The notes beneath the pieces were generated by a model, which had not been told where the DNA came from, did not search any database, and saw nothing but the letters and a program-made list of their open reading frames with translations. A DNA stretch of 64,000 nt from Eustoma russellianum (taxonomy: Eukaryota > Streptophyta > Magnoliopsida > Gentianales > Gentianaceae): contig AP025065.1 of NCBI GenBank assembly GCA_036186865.1, forward strand, positions 11,771,192 through 11,835,191. The letters run 5' to 3'. The number at the start of each line of letters is the position of its first letter. The first letter of the stretch is position 1. A program made the translations under genes and the position numbers. Positions 30,240 to 42,690 of this stretch are shown here, in pieces.

Positions 30240-30618
30240 TGATCAAGGTTAGAACCACTTCCCTGAATTGCATGAGACGCACTGCGAGTTAGGATCATGG
30301 ATGGTGGCAAGGGCGGAAGTTCCTTTTTGGTACGACGTTTGCAGCGTGGAACAACTGGAATAAATTCAGCCTCTGCAGTGGAATCCTGCAGGGGAGATAA
30401 TAAAACATCATCATCCGGCGATGTAGGAATCAAGTCCATGCGCCTGACTACGTCATCCGGGACCGTTGATACCTCTGGCGGCGGATCATTTTCTGGCAGC
30501 TCATTGTCAGAACAATGGCCAATGTCACAATCATCGGAGACATCTTTTGGTATCGTTGGGTCTCCAGCAGGCAGTGAATCATCATACACCGATATTGGAT
30601 GATCAGTAACAGGAACAT
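30236..30618 (-). pseudogene. LINE E ORF1 C-terminal remnant
   Basis: Minus strand. Acidic tail (DNELPENDPPPE, VVRRMDLIPTSPDDDV) followed by PVVPRCKRRTKKELPPLPPS and MILTRSASHA, ending at TGA just inside the ORF2 start. It corresponds to the last ~125 codons of ORF1; DUF4283 and the zinc knuckle are absent through 5' truncation. Confidence 0.75.
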
Positions 30619-33005
30619 CTTTTAAAAAAAGGCACATACACATATATTCCGACGTACTACCGACACGTTACATATATTACGAACGTACGTCAACGTCACA
30701 CCACTATACTTACCTCATATTTATGAGTATATTCAGGTCTTATATCATATGATATAAGTCATGGTGATGACAAAATTATAACGACACGTTACAAGGTTCT
30801 AAACCAAAAATTTCTTGTATCAGGTGACAACCGAAACTTCACCAACGTGTCACGTACTTGCCATATATAGATGCAAAGCCCCTACACTTCAAAAATGGCC
30901 ACAAATTTCGTGGCTTACATGGTAGACGCAGCCATAAAATCATTATATGTTGGCACACACACTTTTTAAGCACATATTGGCGCCACTTTAATCAGTCATT
31001 AGAGCTGAATATTGAAGTTATTTTATGTATATTATTTGTGACAATATATACATAACGTGCAAAAATTTGGAATTTAATCGGAGAAAAATCACGTAATCGA
31101 CAAAAGTCGAAAATTCTGTTTTCTACGAACACAACACATGGAACGTTTTTGGAATGACATGTAACATGTATCTAGACATTTTTTTCACGTTCAGGACATA
31201 TTAAAGTATTCTAGAATATTCAAATTAGGACTGATTAGAATACACAATATATATGTAATTATTATGCAATATTTGACAAAGTTGACAAAAGTGAAATTCA
31301 GCACATGTACAAGCCATATCACACGCCACTTCAGCCATGATGGAGCTTAGGTGGAGTTTATTTGACACTTACTTGGCACTGTAATTGGTGGAAAATAAGA
31401 CACACATGATTGGTGACATTGAAGAAGGCAACACACAAGGAAACAATTAGAAATATAACACATGCTGAAATTTCAGCACATGTTGCTTTTTATGGCCGAA
31501 TTTCAGCATTATTTTGTCTTCAATTTGTGTCCGAAATTGAAGGATTGATGTAATACTAATATGGCAATAATTTGAACATGTTGAGAATATTGCACATGCT
31601 GAAAATTTCAGCATGTGAATTAAAGAGCTGGCCGATTTTTTTGAATAATTGGAGATCAATTTACCTTCCAAATTATTTGGGATTAATTGTGTGATAATTG
31701 GCAAGGTTATTACTACTAATTTAGAACATGTTTTAAGTGTAATTCTCAGATTTGTACAGTCATCAAGGGATGACAAATCTCATCCAATCAAGGAGTGCCA
31801 AGTAAGCAACGCCAAGACAATCATCCAGTCAAGTGTTACCAAGTAAGCAAATTGATGTCACATCTATACAAGGTATTGTTCCAAGGACTTAAAAGAGAAT
31901 TTTCAAGGTGAAGAGGAGCCCTAGAGTGGGCGGCCGAAGCAACATAAAAAGAGAAGAAGAGCAAACAAAAATGCAAGACAATTCTCATATTCTCTCAGGT
32001 GCAAAAAGTGTCTTCCACTTTCGTCTTCTACCTTTCTTTCTTCTTCTCTCTTAAGCATATTGTTCTTATATTCAAATATGTTGAATAGGCTTTGTATAGA
32101 CCACCATACATGCTCATTGTTGTAAAAGGTTGATCAAGGTGTGACCAATCCTTCATTCATTCGGTGGTGGTGTTCGTGAAAGGTGTGATTGCTTGTATCG
32201 TTTGTTAAGGGTTGGAGTTGGTGTGTAACTCCAGAAACAATTTGTGGTAAGGTGTTATTTTTTTTAGTGATAACCGAGGAAGGTGTCCTCGAAGACTGTA
32301 TTAGGTTGTGTTAACCGAACCAGTATAAATTTCTCGGTGTTATTACATTCAGCACTTTACTTTCAATTTTCAGCACTTTGCATCGTTTTCATTATAATAG
32401 TACAAATATCAAATGACTTACAAAAATTACCAAATTTTGCACAAACATAGCCACACCTCTTAAGTTTCATTTGGAGCAGATTTCACCTCTTTTGGACAAG
32501 TATAAGTCATTCAAACGTTAAAAGATCTGAGACTAGTGCAATCTCTTTTTGAGACTTGCAAAGGTTGAGAACTTGAACGTGTTTGACATACTTTCCAAAG
32601 GAACTTTTCAAAACTGTTTCAAACCATTTAAATAAATATAGTAAGGGGTTTGTCATTAAATTTTCAGACCATTTGGAGACACGGATTAATTGGAATAAAA
32701 TTTTCAAATCAGACTACTGTTTCTGGCAGATTTGCATAATCTGACAACAGACGATTTTTCAAAGGGTTACAGGTTGAATTTTGATCTGAAATTTTTAGGG
32801 ATACACAGAACATCTGATATTACAATCTCTCCAAATTTCAGAATTTTTGAAGGACTGTAACCTAGTTTTTCAAACGTTAAAAAACATGACCTGAAAAGAG
32901 AAATTGTTTTCAGAAGTTGAGTTTTTGGATCAAAACATTTTAAAAACCAAATTTTCTGCACCCACTATTCAACCCCCCTTCTTGTGGTGCCTTGCAGGTC
33001 CTACA
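30619..33005 (+). repeat. Element 2 5' LTR, second part
   Basis: Resumes at AAAAGGCACATACACATATATTC and ends TGCAGGTCCTACA. It matches 34600-37017. Contains the 20-bp palindrome (30739-30758) and TGCTGAAA/TTTCAGCA inverted repeats near 31459 and 31594. No coding frame of interest. Confidence 0.87.
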
Positions 33006-33008
33006 CTA

Positions 33009-33019
33009 TGGTATCAGAG
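33009..33019 (+). promoter_or_regulatory. Element 2 primer-binding site
   Basis: TGGTATCAGAG three bases after the LTR end; complement of the initiator Met tRNA 3' end, as in element 1. Confidence 0.88.
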
Positions 33020-33064
33020 TGCAGGCACACTCACGACAAGGAGATCCAATGATCTTAGTGAGGT

Positions 33065-33967
33065 ACATGCTGATTCCAAAGACCGAGCAAGAAGGTATTT
33101 CAAGCCAAAGACCTCCACTTCTTGATAGTGAGGTACATTCTGATTCCGATTCCGATTCTGATTCTGAACCATCATATCATCATTTTTATGTTCAATATCT
33201 TGAATGGCATAAGTTTGCCAAGACTCTTGCAAAAGAAAAGAAACGCTTAATTGATGACAAGAAATTGTTAGAATCTTCTAACACAAATCTTTTGTCTCAA
33301 TTTAACGATTCAAGAGAAGAGTCGTCTTGCATGATAAATTCATTAAGGTCTGAAATTTCATCATTAAAATCCGAGAACACTGAACTGAAATCCTAGATTT
33401 TAAATTTGAAATCAAGAAACAAAGATCTAGAAAAGACAACAACTCAATTCGATAAAGGTACTTGCATGTTAGATCGTCTCATTTCTTTGCAAAAACATGA
33501 AACTGACAAAACCGGATTAGAGTATATTGAAAATAATCAGGTATAAAACAAATCTACAAATTTTGTTTTATCTTCATCTAAGCGACAACATGTACTTAAA
33601 AAGATCGTAACGCCTAAGAAGGTGACAATACAATCTAGCAGCCCCACTTTGCATTTCATCGCACCACTTCTTTTTCATCAAGTGGAAAGTATAATTGTGT
33701 GCCATATAGATATAAAAGAAATCCATTGATGCATATGCGATATGCATATCATACAAAAGCATCTAGATCACACTCCATGAAAACCAACATAAGAACATAT
33801 CAAAGACAAAGACCATACTATGTGCATGATGGGATTCTCGGCCAAAGGCCAAACACATACCCACATAACATCTATTATGTTGCATCAACATCTCCCTTCT
33901 CACCTTTTGGAAGACCTAGAAAGGTCACCCAAATTTGGGTACCAAAAGGGATATTTGCAAAAGGTTG
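33065..33967 (+). pseudogene. Element 2 shortened Gag (coiled-coil and C terminus only), broken
   Basis: Begins like element 1 Gag residues ~8-22 (KTEQEGISSQRPPLLD) and jumps directly to the acidic run SDSDSDSDSEPSY, skipping ~355 codons with the UBN2 region and zinc knuckle. The coiled coil follows (FAKTLAKEKKRLIDDKKLLESSN, SLRSEISSLKSENTE). Stops interrupt at 33394-33396 (TAG) and near 33544. The C-terminal block reopens at 33699-33967 (DGILGQRP, YYVAS, PFGRPRKVTQIWVPKGIFAKG). No pol follows. Element 3 has the same internal junction. Confidence 0.8.
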
Positions 33968-34139
33968 AATAAATAACCCACAAGAACGCACTTTTGATAT
34001 TATTGCACAATACACTTGAAATGCATGATTTTTGTTGCTATACAATTGCTATTTCTTTCTTCGTGCATGATTGGAGGGGGAACGATTAAATTTAAATCAT
34101 GAACTAAGGTTATTTTGTAAATCATCAAAAGGGAGATAT

Positions 34140-34481
34140 TGTTGAGAACAAGAGTTTGAGTGATTCACAAAATGCGTGATTTAAATAACGCGTGTGTTAA
34201 GAAATGCATGACACAAGTTATTACTTGGTTCGTTTTTGTGACAAACTTGCCTTATATGCTTTATATATAATGTTGTCGTACTAACAAGCATGAAGCTTTA
34301 AAGCTTACATCAAATGGCAAACGTTTGTTGTGTTTGAACTATTTTCAGGTGCCACCATTAATGAACTAAACTAGTTCATTAAGTGAAGTACTTAGTTAAA
34401 TGAACTAAGTATATATATTTGGAGAAGACATGATGGCAACAAACTTGGAAATAGAAAGTCTCATCCCACCCCTCATCACAC

Positions 34482-34530
<49 letters not shown>

Positions 34531-37017
34531 GTATATATATGTATATATATATATGTGTGTGTGTGTGTATATATATATATATGTATATATATATTCAGAT
34601 TTTTTATAAAAAGACACATACACATATATTCTGACGTACTACCGACACGTTACATATATTATGAACGTACGTCAACGTCACACCACTATACTTACCTCAT
34701 ATTTATGAGTATATTCAGGTCTTATATCATATGATATAATTCATGATGATGACAAAATTATAACGACACGTTACAAGGTTCTAAACCAAAAATTCTCGTA
34801 TCAGGTGACAACCGAAACTTCGCCAACGTGTCACGTACTTGCCATATATAGATGGCCAGCCCCTACACTTCAAAAATGGCTACAAATTTCGTGGCTTACA
34901 TGGTAGACTCCATGTTGGCACACACAAATCACCCTCAATTAAGGCCAAATTGTGGAGATTCCAAATTCACTTTTTAAGCACATGTTGTCGCCACTTTAAT
35001 CAGCCATTAGAGCTGAATATTCAAGTTCTTTTATGTATATTATGTGTGACGATATATATATAACATGTGCAAAAATTTGGAATTTAATCAGAGAAAAATC
35101 GCTCAATCGACAAAAGTCGAAAATTCGGTTTTCTACGAACACAACACATGGAACGTTTTTAGCATGACATGTAACATGTATCTAGACACTTTTTACACAT
35201 TCAAGACATATTAGAGTTTTCTAGAATATTCAAATTAGAGCTGATTGGAGTATACCATATATGTGTAATTATTGTGCAATTTTGACAAAGTTGACAAAAG
35301 TGAAATTCAGCACATGTACAAGCCATATCACACACCACTTCAGCCATGATGGAGCTTAGGTGGAGCTTATTAGACACTTATTTGGAACTTTAATTGGTAG
35401 AAAATAAGCCACACATGATTGGTGACATTGAAGAAGGCAACATACAAGGAAACAATTCAAAATACAACACATGCTGAAATTTCAGCACATGTTGCTTTCT
35501 ATGGCCTAATTTCAGCATTATTTTGTCTTCAATTTGAGTCCAAAATTGAAGGTATTGATGTAATACTAATATGGCAATAATTTGAACATGTTGAGAATAT
35601 TGCACACGCTGAAAATTTCAGCATGTGAATTAAAGAGCTGGCCGATTTTTTGGAATAATTGGAGATCAATTTACCTTCCAAATTATTTGGAATTAATTGT
35701 GTGATAATTGGCAAGGTTATTACTACTAATTTGGCATATGTTTTAAGTGTAATTCTCAGATTTGTATAGTCATCAAGTGATGACAAATCTTATCCAATCA
35801 AGGAGTGCTAAGTAAGCAAAATCAAGACAATCATCCAGTCAAGTGTTGCCAAGTAAGAAAGTTGATGTCACATCTATACAAGGAATTCTTCCAAGGATTT
35901 AAAAGAGAATTTCCAAGGTGAAGAGGAGCCCTAGAGTGGGCGGCCAAAGCAACATAAAAAGAGAAGAAGAGCAAACAAAAATGCAAGACAATTCTCATAT
36001 TCTCTCAGGTGCAAAAAGTGTCTTCCACTTTCTTCTTCTACCTTTCTTTCTTCTTCTCTCTTAAGAATATTGTTCTAATATTCAAATATGTTGAATAGGC
36101 TTTGTATACACCACCATACATGCTCATTATTGTAAAAGGTTGATCAAGGTGTGATCAATCCTTCATTCGTTTGGTGGTGGTGTTCGTGAAAGGTGTGATT
36201 GCTTGTATCGTTTGTTAAGGGCTGGAGTTGGTGTGTAACTCCAGCCACAATTTGTGGTAAGGTGTTATTTTGTTTAGTGACAACCGAGGAAGGTGTCCTC
36301 GAAGACTAGATTAGGTTGTGTTAACCGAACCAGTATAAATTTCTCGGTGTTATTACTTTCAGCACTTTACTTTCAGTTTCCAGCATTTTGCATCGTTTTC
36401 ATTATAATAGTACAAATATCAAATGACTTTCCAAAATTACAAAACTTTGCAGAAACATAGCCACACCTCTTAAGTTTCATTTGGAGCAGATTTCACCTCT
36501 TTTGGACAAGTATAAGTCATTCAAACGTTAAAAGTTCTGAGACTAGTGTAATCTCATTTTCAGACTTGCAAAGGTTGAGAACTTGAACGTGTTTGACATA
36601 CTTTCCAAAGGAATTTTTCAAAACTAATTCAAAACATTTAAATAAATATAGTAAGGGGTTTGTCATTAAATTTTCAGACCATTTGGATCCACGGATTAAT
36701 TGGAATAAAATTTTCAAATCAGACTTCTGTTTCTGGGAGATTTGCACAATCTGACAACAAATGATTTTTCAAAGGGTTAAAGGTTGAATTTTGATCTGAA
36801 ATTTTTAGGAGATACGCAGAACATCTGATACTACAATCTCTCCAAATTTCAGAATTTTTGAAGGACTGTAACCTAGCTTTTCAAACGTTGCAAAACAGGA
36901 CCTGAAAATAGAAACTGTTTTCAGAAGTTGAGTTTTTGGATCAAAACATTTTATAAACCAAATTTTCTGCACCCACTATTCAACCCTCCCTTCTAGTGGT
37001 GCCTTGCAGGTCCTACA
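34140..37017 (+). repeat. Element 2 3' LTR (2878 bp)
   Basis: TGTTGAGAACAAGAG to GGTCCTACA, followed by CTATG. It has a complex (TA)n/(TG)n microsatellite at about 34482-34600 not present in the left LTR, the palindrome at 34721-34740 (last base changed) and TGCTGAAA-type inverted repeats near 35468 and 35603. It differs from the left LTR at many scattered positions, so the element is older than element 1. Confidence 0.88.
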
Positions 37018-38234
37018 CTATGATCTCTTTCTTGGATGATGAAGTTGTGGCATTGGCTGAGCCATACAGGTTCTCTTTGGTCGGGTTGTTTTGGTATGGC
37101 AGGCCTTCATTGGCTACAATTCGCGCCACTATTGATCGCATTGGATTCAGCGGCACAGTACGTATTGGATTGTTGGATTCAAACCATGTTTTGATGAATT
37201 TTGTGCAGGAACAAGATTATTTGCGGTGCTTTGTACGTCAAAGTTGGATGATCGCATGAAAATATATGTGAGTCACTAAATGGACTCCAGATTATGATCC
37301 CAAGATTGATGTGCCTATTGTTCCAGTATGGATATCTCTTCCTGGTCTTCCCGTTCATTTTCATCAGAATGATGCATTATTTCAGATAGGCAAGATGATT
37401 GGAACGCCGATGAAATTAGATAATGCCACAACTGAGCACTTGCGTCCCTCCGTGGAAAGGCTATGAGTTGAAATAGATGTTTCAAAGGAGTTGCCATCTC
37501 GTGTGTATATTCAAGTATCTAATCGCTGTATTGCACAAACTGTCACTTATGAGGACTTGCCTCAATATTGTACTGCCTGCATGTGACTAGGTCACAAATC
37601 TGAAGACTGTGGTCAGGAAAAACAACAGGTCGACAACACAGAAGCACAATCTGCAAAGGTTGTTGTCCAGCAGAATTCAAAAAGTACTCGATGGACACCA
37701 AAAAAATTATCGGCGGACGCAGGGAGCCGTTTTCAGCCTATAGCAACTCTTAACAATGAGTATCATGGCAACAGTGATGCTGCTTTATCAATCCCATCAC
37801 CGCTTATAAATATCATATCTCCTGATCTGATTTCACATGATACAATTTTTGCAACACAGGATCTTTCACGTTTAAAAGGCATAGATGATATCATCTTAGG
37901 TGAATTACTAGCTAATCATAGATATCTAACATTCTCAGAGGATAACAATCAACTAGCCTGGTGTTCCTTCCAGAATGTCTCAACAGACAAAGGTTTTATC
38001 ACATATGTTACAAATCTTGTGCAATATATGGTAATTGATGATGGACACAAATAACTTCAATATCAATCTCCGCCACAGCCAGCATCTTCGATAGTATCTG
38101 TTCAAGAAGATCACTTTCAAGTGCCTCCCTGGCTTTTTCGTTGTCGTGTTCATGATGTGGATCTTTTGTCGCTGCCTATCACAAGATCATGTGTGGCACT
38201 CTCAAACTCTTTTGATATATTATCTAATCAATGA
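37018..38234 (+). pseudogene. LINE F ORF1 (main part), with stops
   Basis: Continues the frame from 25435: ISFLDDEVVALAEPYRFSLVGLFWYGRPSLATIR, IDRIGF, DYLRCFVRQSWMIA, then TGA stops near 37257 and 37270, PIVPVWISLPGLPVHFHQNDALFQIG, a TGA near 37464, YEDLPQYCTACM-stop-LGHKSEDC (zinc knuckle with an in-frame TGA) and the acidic C-terminal region ending SNSFDILSNQ. Its TGA (38232-38234) overlaps the ORF2 ATG at 38231. Confidence 0.82.
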
Positions 38235-38861
38235 ATCTTTTGATTTGGAACATCCGAGGTATACGCACTTCTTTGCCAAGATTAATCTCCTTAAATCGTC
38301 GCTATCATTTTCATATACTAGTCGTTATTGAACCAAAGATCAAGCCAACGGAATTACTGTCATATCGGCTTCAGCTTGGATTCTCTAATTCTTTGTCTGT
38401 TAATGGTGATACAATTTGGATTTTTTGGAGAAATTCTATTGTACAGTTAGAAGATCAACGTGTGGGAATACAAAATCATTCTATGTGATTTCAATGGTTA
38501 CCTACAGGAGATTCGTTTTGGTGCACATTTGCTTATGCGTTGCATTCCATTACAGCCCGTCGCCCACTATGGGCTGATCTTATTTCTTTCAATACTATGC
38601 TCGATAAACCATGGATTATTGGCGGTGACTTTAACACATATTTGTCGCTAAATGAGCATCAAGGCAGATCTATCCCGGCTTTGCATACGCTACAGGACTT
38701 TAATGATTTTGTTACTGCTACTGCATTACAATCTACAAGTTTTCAGGGATTGCCATTTACTTGGAGTGACGGCAGGGGTCTGGGCCGTGTTAGTTGCAGG
38801 CTGGACCGATATTTATGTTCAGCAAGTTTCTTTGATTTATTTGAGACCGTTCAGTATCAGC
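38231..38861 (+). pseudogene. LINE F endonuclease, truncated at an inversion
   Basis: ATG at 38231: MNLLIWNIRGIRTSLPRL, VVIEPKIKP, YRLQLGFSNSLS, IWIFWRNSIVQ, a TGA after NHSM (38486), ITARRPLWADLISF, IIGGDFNTYLSLNEHQG and DGRGLGRVSCRLDRYLC. The code ends near 38861 where a minus-strand RT segment begins, so the SDH box of the endonuclease is lost. Confidence 0.82.
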
Positions 38862-39172
38862 AAGTGTCAATCTGCCTACCATGCTCCAAAGTCTTTACGG
38901 CCAACCTGTCAAACGAGCATCGAAATGTGCAAGTAATGTTGTACAATCTTGAGAACGATTTATACCTTTGAAAAATATGAGCCCAAATATTTTATGGGTA
39001 ATGTAGATTGCCGCATGTTAAGGGCTGACGACACTCTAGAAGCCGAAATACCACCTCCAACTACAATCTGACTTTTTTGATAATTTACTAATTCTCCTGA
39101 TGCTCATTGATATTGCTCCAGAAATGTTCTAAAAATTTGCAGATTATGAAGGGAACCATTTAGAAATATTAA
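38862..39172 (-). pseudogene. Inverted RT segment inside LINE F
   Basis: Read on minus, this matches LINE B 4615-4930 at roughly 95 percent by eye: LNGSLHNLQIFRTFLEQYQ, SGELVNY-KSQIVVGGGISASRV, STLPIKY, and the same TAA-containing GGTYGTAAAGACTTTGGAG lesion. It replaces a segment of similar length in LINE F (endonuclease end and start of connector, equal to about 51205-51512 of LINE H). The donor was therefore a LINE B-like copy rather than LINE F itself. Confidence 0.8.
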
Positions 39173-41260
39173 ATGATGTGTCTCCTTCGGATGATACGAG
39201 AACCGCATATCATTTGTCTATGGCGCACCTACGGCTGGCACAACAGAGGGATCTATTATATTGGAAGAAAAAAACAAATGTAAAATGGATGAATGAAATA
39301 GATGCTAACTCAAGATTTTTTCATGAAAAGGTCAAAGAGCGTCGGCATCGACAGTGTATCCGACGGATTACATGAGACGACGGAGTGGAGTTGGAAAGCC
39401 AGAAGGATATTGAGATAGAAGCAATTAGATATTTTCAGCATTTGTTCAGTGAAGAGCAGACACATAATTATGAAGAAATTTTCCAGTATATTCCACAGCA
39501 GGTTACGTTCGAAGAAAATAGGGATCTCCTAAGCATGCCATCGTTGGAGGAGGTCAAACAAGCAGTGTGGGATTTGAGTCCGACAAGTGCCGCCGGACCA
39601 TATGGTTTTTTTTGGGTCCTTTTACAGACATTTTTGGAAGTTAATCTCCGTTGATGTTCATAAAGCGATGCAAGAATTCTTCCTTGGGATTCATCCGCCA
39701 TCTAAATTGGTTGCAGCACTCATTACATTGATTCCAAAGGTGGCCAATCCTAATTCTTTTTCTGAGTATCATCCCATTTGTTTGACTAACTTTATGGCTA
39801 AGATAATCACTCGCTTATTGTCCACACGTTTATCGTCTTTGCTACCAAAATTAATATCTTCTGAGCAGGCTGGATTCATGAAAGGGTGAGATATTACGGA
39901 ACAAATTCTCTTGGCACAAGAAATGGTACATATTTTTGATAGACCATCTCGAGGAGAACAAATAATTATTAAGTTAGACATGGCAAAAGCATTTGACATG
40001 GTTAGTTGGACATACTTGCGTCAGTTGTTGGAGCGGATGGGATTTCACCCTCGGTTGGTTCGGATGCTTATCAACAATTTGTCGGCCACATGATGTTCAA
40101 TCTTAATCAATGGAAAACTAGCTGGTTTTTTCCCAATTACATGTGGAGTCAAGCAGGGAGATCCACTTTCTCCTCTTTTGTTCATCTTTGCATCAGAAAG
40201 TTTCTCTAGAGGGCTCAATGCCCTTATGAAAAATGGCCAATTATGCGGTTTCCAAGCGGGACGTGTACCAAGAGTTTCTCACTTGGGCTTTGCAGATGAT
40301 TTGGTGATTTTTCTGAATGGGAGTATTCGAAATATGCAGCAGTTTCATCGTTTCTTGGAATCTTATCAGAATGCCTCAGGACAATTGGTGAATTTACATA
40401 AGAGTCAGGTAGTGGTTAGTGAAGGAGTTTCGGGTGCTAGAGTTTCACAAACTCTAGGTATGCGACTTGCAACACTTCCAATAAAATATTTGGGATCTTA
40501 TTTGTATAAAGGGATAAATCAGAGCGCTTATTGTACTTCATTAATCCAACACTTCGATGTTGTCCTTAACTCTTGGTCTTCGAAACTTCTCTCCATGGCT
40601 GGCCGAATGATCTTGTTGAAACATGTCTTATGTTCTATACCTTTACATATTATGGCAAGCTCTAGGTTACCAAAGAGCGTTCTAAGCTCTTTTTCCAGGA
40701 AAATGTCCAATTTCTTTTGGCATGGTGGACAACATTGGCAATCTTGGGATACCATATGTCGCCCGAAAGAATTTGGAGGACTGGACATCCAACACTTATG
40801 TATTTTACAGCAAGCGTACGATTGTCGCTTATGATGGAATTATCATCACTCTTCCACTTTATGGGCTGAATTTAGCCGTGGCAAATATGGTCAACGATTA
40901 TCCTTATATGCTCATATCTATGATTCCTCTACGTGGAAACGTATCTGCCGGATTGATTCATTTATGACTCAGCACGTGCAAGAATCTCAAGATGGTACTT
41001 ATGGACCGCAGATAATACAGGTCAGTTCTCTCTTAAATCAGTTTATATGGTCTTGTCGGCTACATCCTCACCAAATTATCCGACGTACATTTGGTGGAAA
41101 ACATTGCCTCTGGGGGGACGATTATTTTTATGGAGATTGTGGAGAAGATCCTTGCCAATTGCGGATAATCTATGTAGTTGGCAGACAATATTTCCTTCTC
41201 AATGTGTCCTTTACATGCAGGATTCTGAACAGTTAGATCATATATTTTTATACTGCTGAG
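39173..41260 (+). pseudogene. LINE F connector, RT and zinc region
   Basis: Connector SPSDDTRTAYHLSMAHLRLAQQ, NVKWMNEIDANSRFFHEKVKERRHRQ; AVWDLSPTSAAGPYGF; ALITLIPKVANPNSFSEYHPICLTNF; GFMKG-stop-DITEQILLAQEM; IIIKLDMAKAFDMVSWTYL; CGVKQGDPLSPLLFIFASESFSRGL; catalytic FADD at 40289-40300 within a 218-codon open run (40178-40834); LPIKYLGSYLYKGIN. The zinc region (CVLYMQDSEQLDHIFLYC) is near 41200-41258. About eight stops or shifts are present, several of CGA-to-TGA type. Confidence 0.8.
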
Positions 41261-41543
41261 TCATTAATCCGCTGTGGCGGGAAATTTCAATAATCTTTTC
41301 CAGTCAGTTACACATACAATGTTAGGTCAGTTGAGAGTTGTAGTGCCATCTTTTGTGGTCTGGGTTATTTGGAAAGAATATGTGCGTATAAGATTTGGTG
41401 AAGACACCTTTTCATACCACCGTTTATTTGAAAGAGTTTGAGAACATGTGTACACTTGGTGTGATGCCACTCAAGGGTAGAAATTTTCCATGCAAATACC
41501 TCATTTAGTATCGTGACATTTTTCCCCAAAAATTTGAAGGAGA

Positions 41544-42053
41544 TTGCCTAGGCTTGTACATTGGGAGAATCCGCCCACAGGCAAATTAAAGCTAAATGTA
41601 GATGCCGCAGTGTCCAATACTTCAGCGGCGGGAGGAGTGGTTTTATGTGATCATCAAGGAAGTATAGTTTTGGCTATCTGTTTCTGCTTGCCAGTGGTAG
41701 CGCCCTTACAAGCAGAACTCATGGCATTGCAATTTGCAACTATATACTATACTAGAGATTATGATCGATTGATTATAGAAACGGATTGTAAAATGCTAAT
41801 TAAGCATATCTCCTCTCCAGCAAGATTTACGGGTGCGTATGCTGCTGACTTGCATCGCACCATTACATTCTTGAGACTGAATGGCGCCACAATTCAGCAT
41901 TGCTTTCGTGAAGCAAATACTATAGCTCATACACTAGCGACACATGGGTTTCGATCTCCAGGAGTGACACTCTATTCCACTTTGGCGTCTTTTCCATGTG
42001 AGGTTAGAGGAGCTATCACGTTGGACAATTCGCTGCCCAACTTCAAATTTTGA
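41544..42053 (+). pseudogene. LINE F RNase H domain
   Basis: Open run of 169 codons: NPPTGKLKLNVDAAVSNTSAAGGVVL, LQAELMAL, IIETDCKML, CFREANTIAHTLATHG and a natural end VRGAITLDNSLPNFKF at TGA. Asp, Glu and Asp are present, so the fold looks complete, but the domain is detached from the RT by stops near 41258 and 41450. Confidence 0.75.
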
Positions 42054-42690
42054 TCATTATGTCTCCCAATGGGTTGGCTTGCTATGCAAATGGTTGCCTA
42101 TGTCTGCTTATGGCATAGGCAACATGGGTATGCTTTCATTCTGATGACTTATTTTATCAGTTCTATTCTCCTACACATACTATGTATATCTCACGGTTAT
42201 TTTTTTCGTGTCTTTGCTGAGGAAAATGCTGCAACTATGAGCAGCAAATTGTGACATACACATTCACTGGACATACATTTTTGGTTGCCTGTATTCTTGT
42301 GGAATGCAGGCAATGCCGGTATGTATACAACTTGCAACACCAACTCAATGCTGTTTTCACATATTATTTTGTTTACTCATTGGTTCTTGCGCTTTACATG
42401 GGAGTACCATCGGCATTGGCGAGATTCAAGACATCGAAGACTCATACTCAAGTACACAGAGAGGGATACACAAGCGCGGCAAGGCAGCATCGTGTTGGCC
42501 ACATCACATAGATTAGTCTTTAGCGTGTATGCACATTATTATGATTATTTTGTATTCTCAAAAACTATCATCTTATTAGCTTCTTTTTTGCGCAGTTTGT
42601 GCATTATTTCTATGCTTTGCTGTTTAATTTGGGAGAGTCTCCCACCTTAGCTAAGAAAACACTAAGATGGCACTGCCCGTCTTTCATCAA
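42054..42690 (+). other. LINE F 3' UTR with two stem-loops and end hairpin
   Basis: Stem-loops at 42093-42123 (GTTGCCTATG / CATAGGCAAC) followed by ATGGGTATG, and 42285-42313 (TTGCCTGTATTC / GAATGCAGGCAA, one G-U) followed by GCCGGTATG. CCAATGGGTTGGC precedes the first. GGGAGAGTCTCCC is at about 42629. The end hairpin AGATGG-CACTGC-CCGTCT is at 42665-42682, followed by TTCATCAAAA and an (AC)n tail. Confidence 0.75.

Larger units (their letters stand above)
25798..30618 (-). mobile_element. LINE E: 5'-truncated L1-type element nested in element 2
   Basis: Minus strand. The 3' end (CTCCGCC...GTGAG then ATATTTATAAAAAAA) is at about 25798 and the truncated 5' end, in the last third of ORF1, is at about 30618. 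The host LTR is split at a T/A-rich site (TTTTTTATAAA on the left, TTTTAAAAAAAGG on the right), so the exact target duplication is unclear. It is the youngest layer of this nest, having entered after element 2 entered LINE F. Confidence 0.83.
25436..37017 (+). mobile_element. Element 2: non-autonomous Sirevirus-type element carrying nested LINE E
   Basis: Flanked by CTATG duplications within LINE F ORF1. Left LTR 25436-25797 plus 30619-33005 (split by LINE E), primer site 33009-33019, shortened gag, polypurine tract AAAAGGGAGATAT (34127-34139), right LTR 34140-37017. It lacks protease, integrase, RT and RNase H, so it needs enzymes from a full element such as element 1. Without LINE E it is about 6.8 kb. 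Confidence 0.88.

Noticed and set aside
33006..33010. CTATG after the element 2 left LTR as a further target duplication
   Set aside because: It overlaps the tRNA primer-binding site inside the element; the true copies are at 25431-25435 and 37018-37022, confirmed by the LINE F reading frame.
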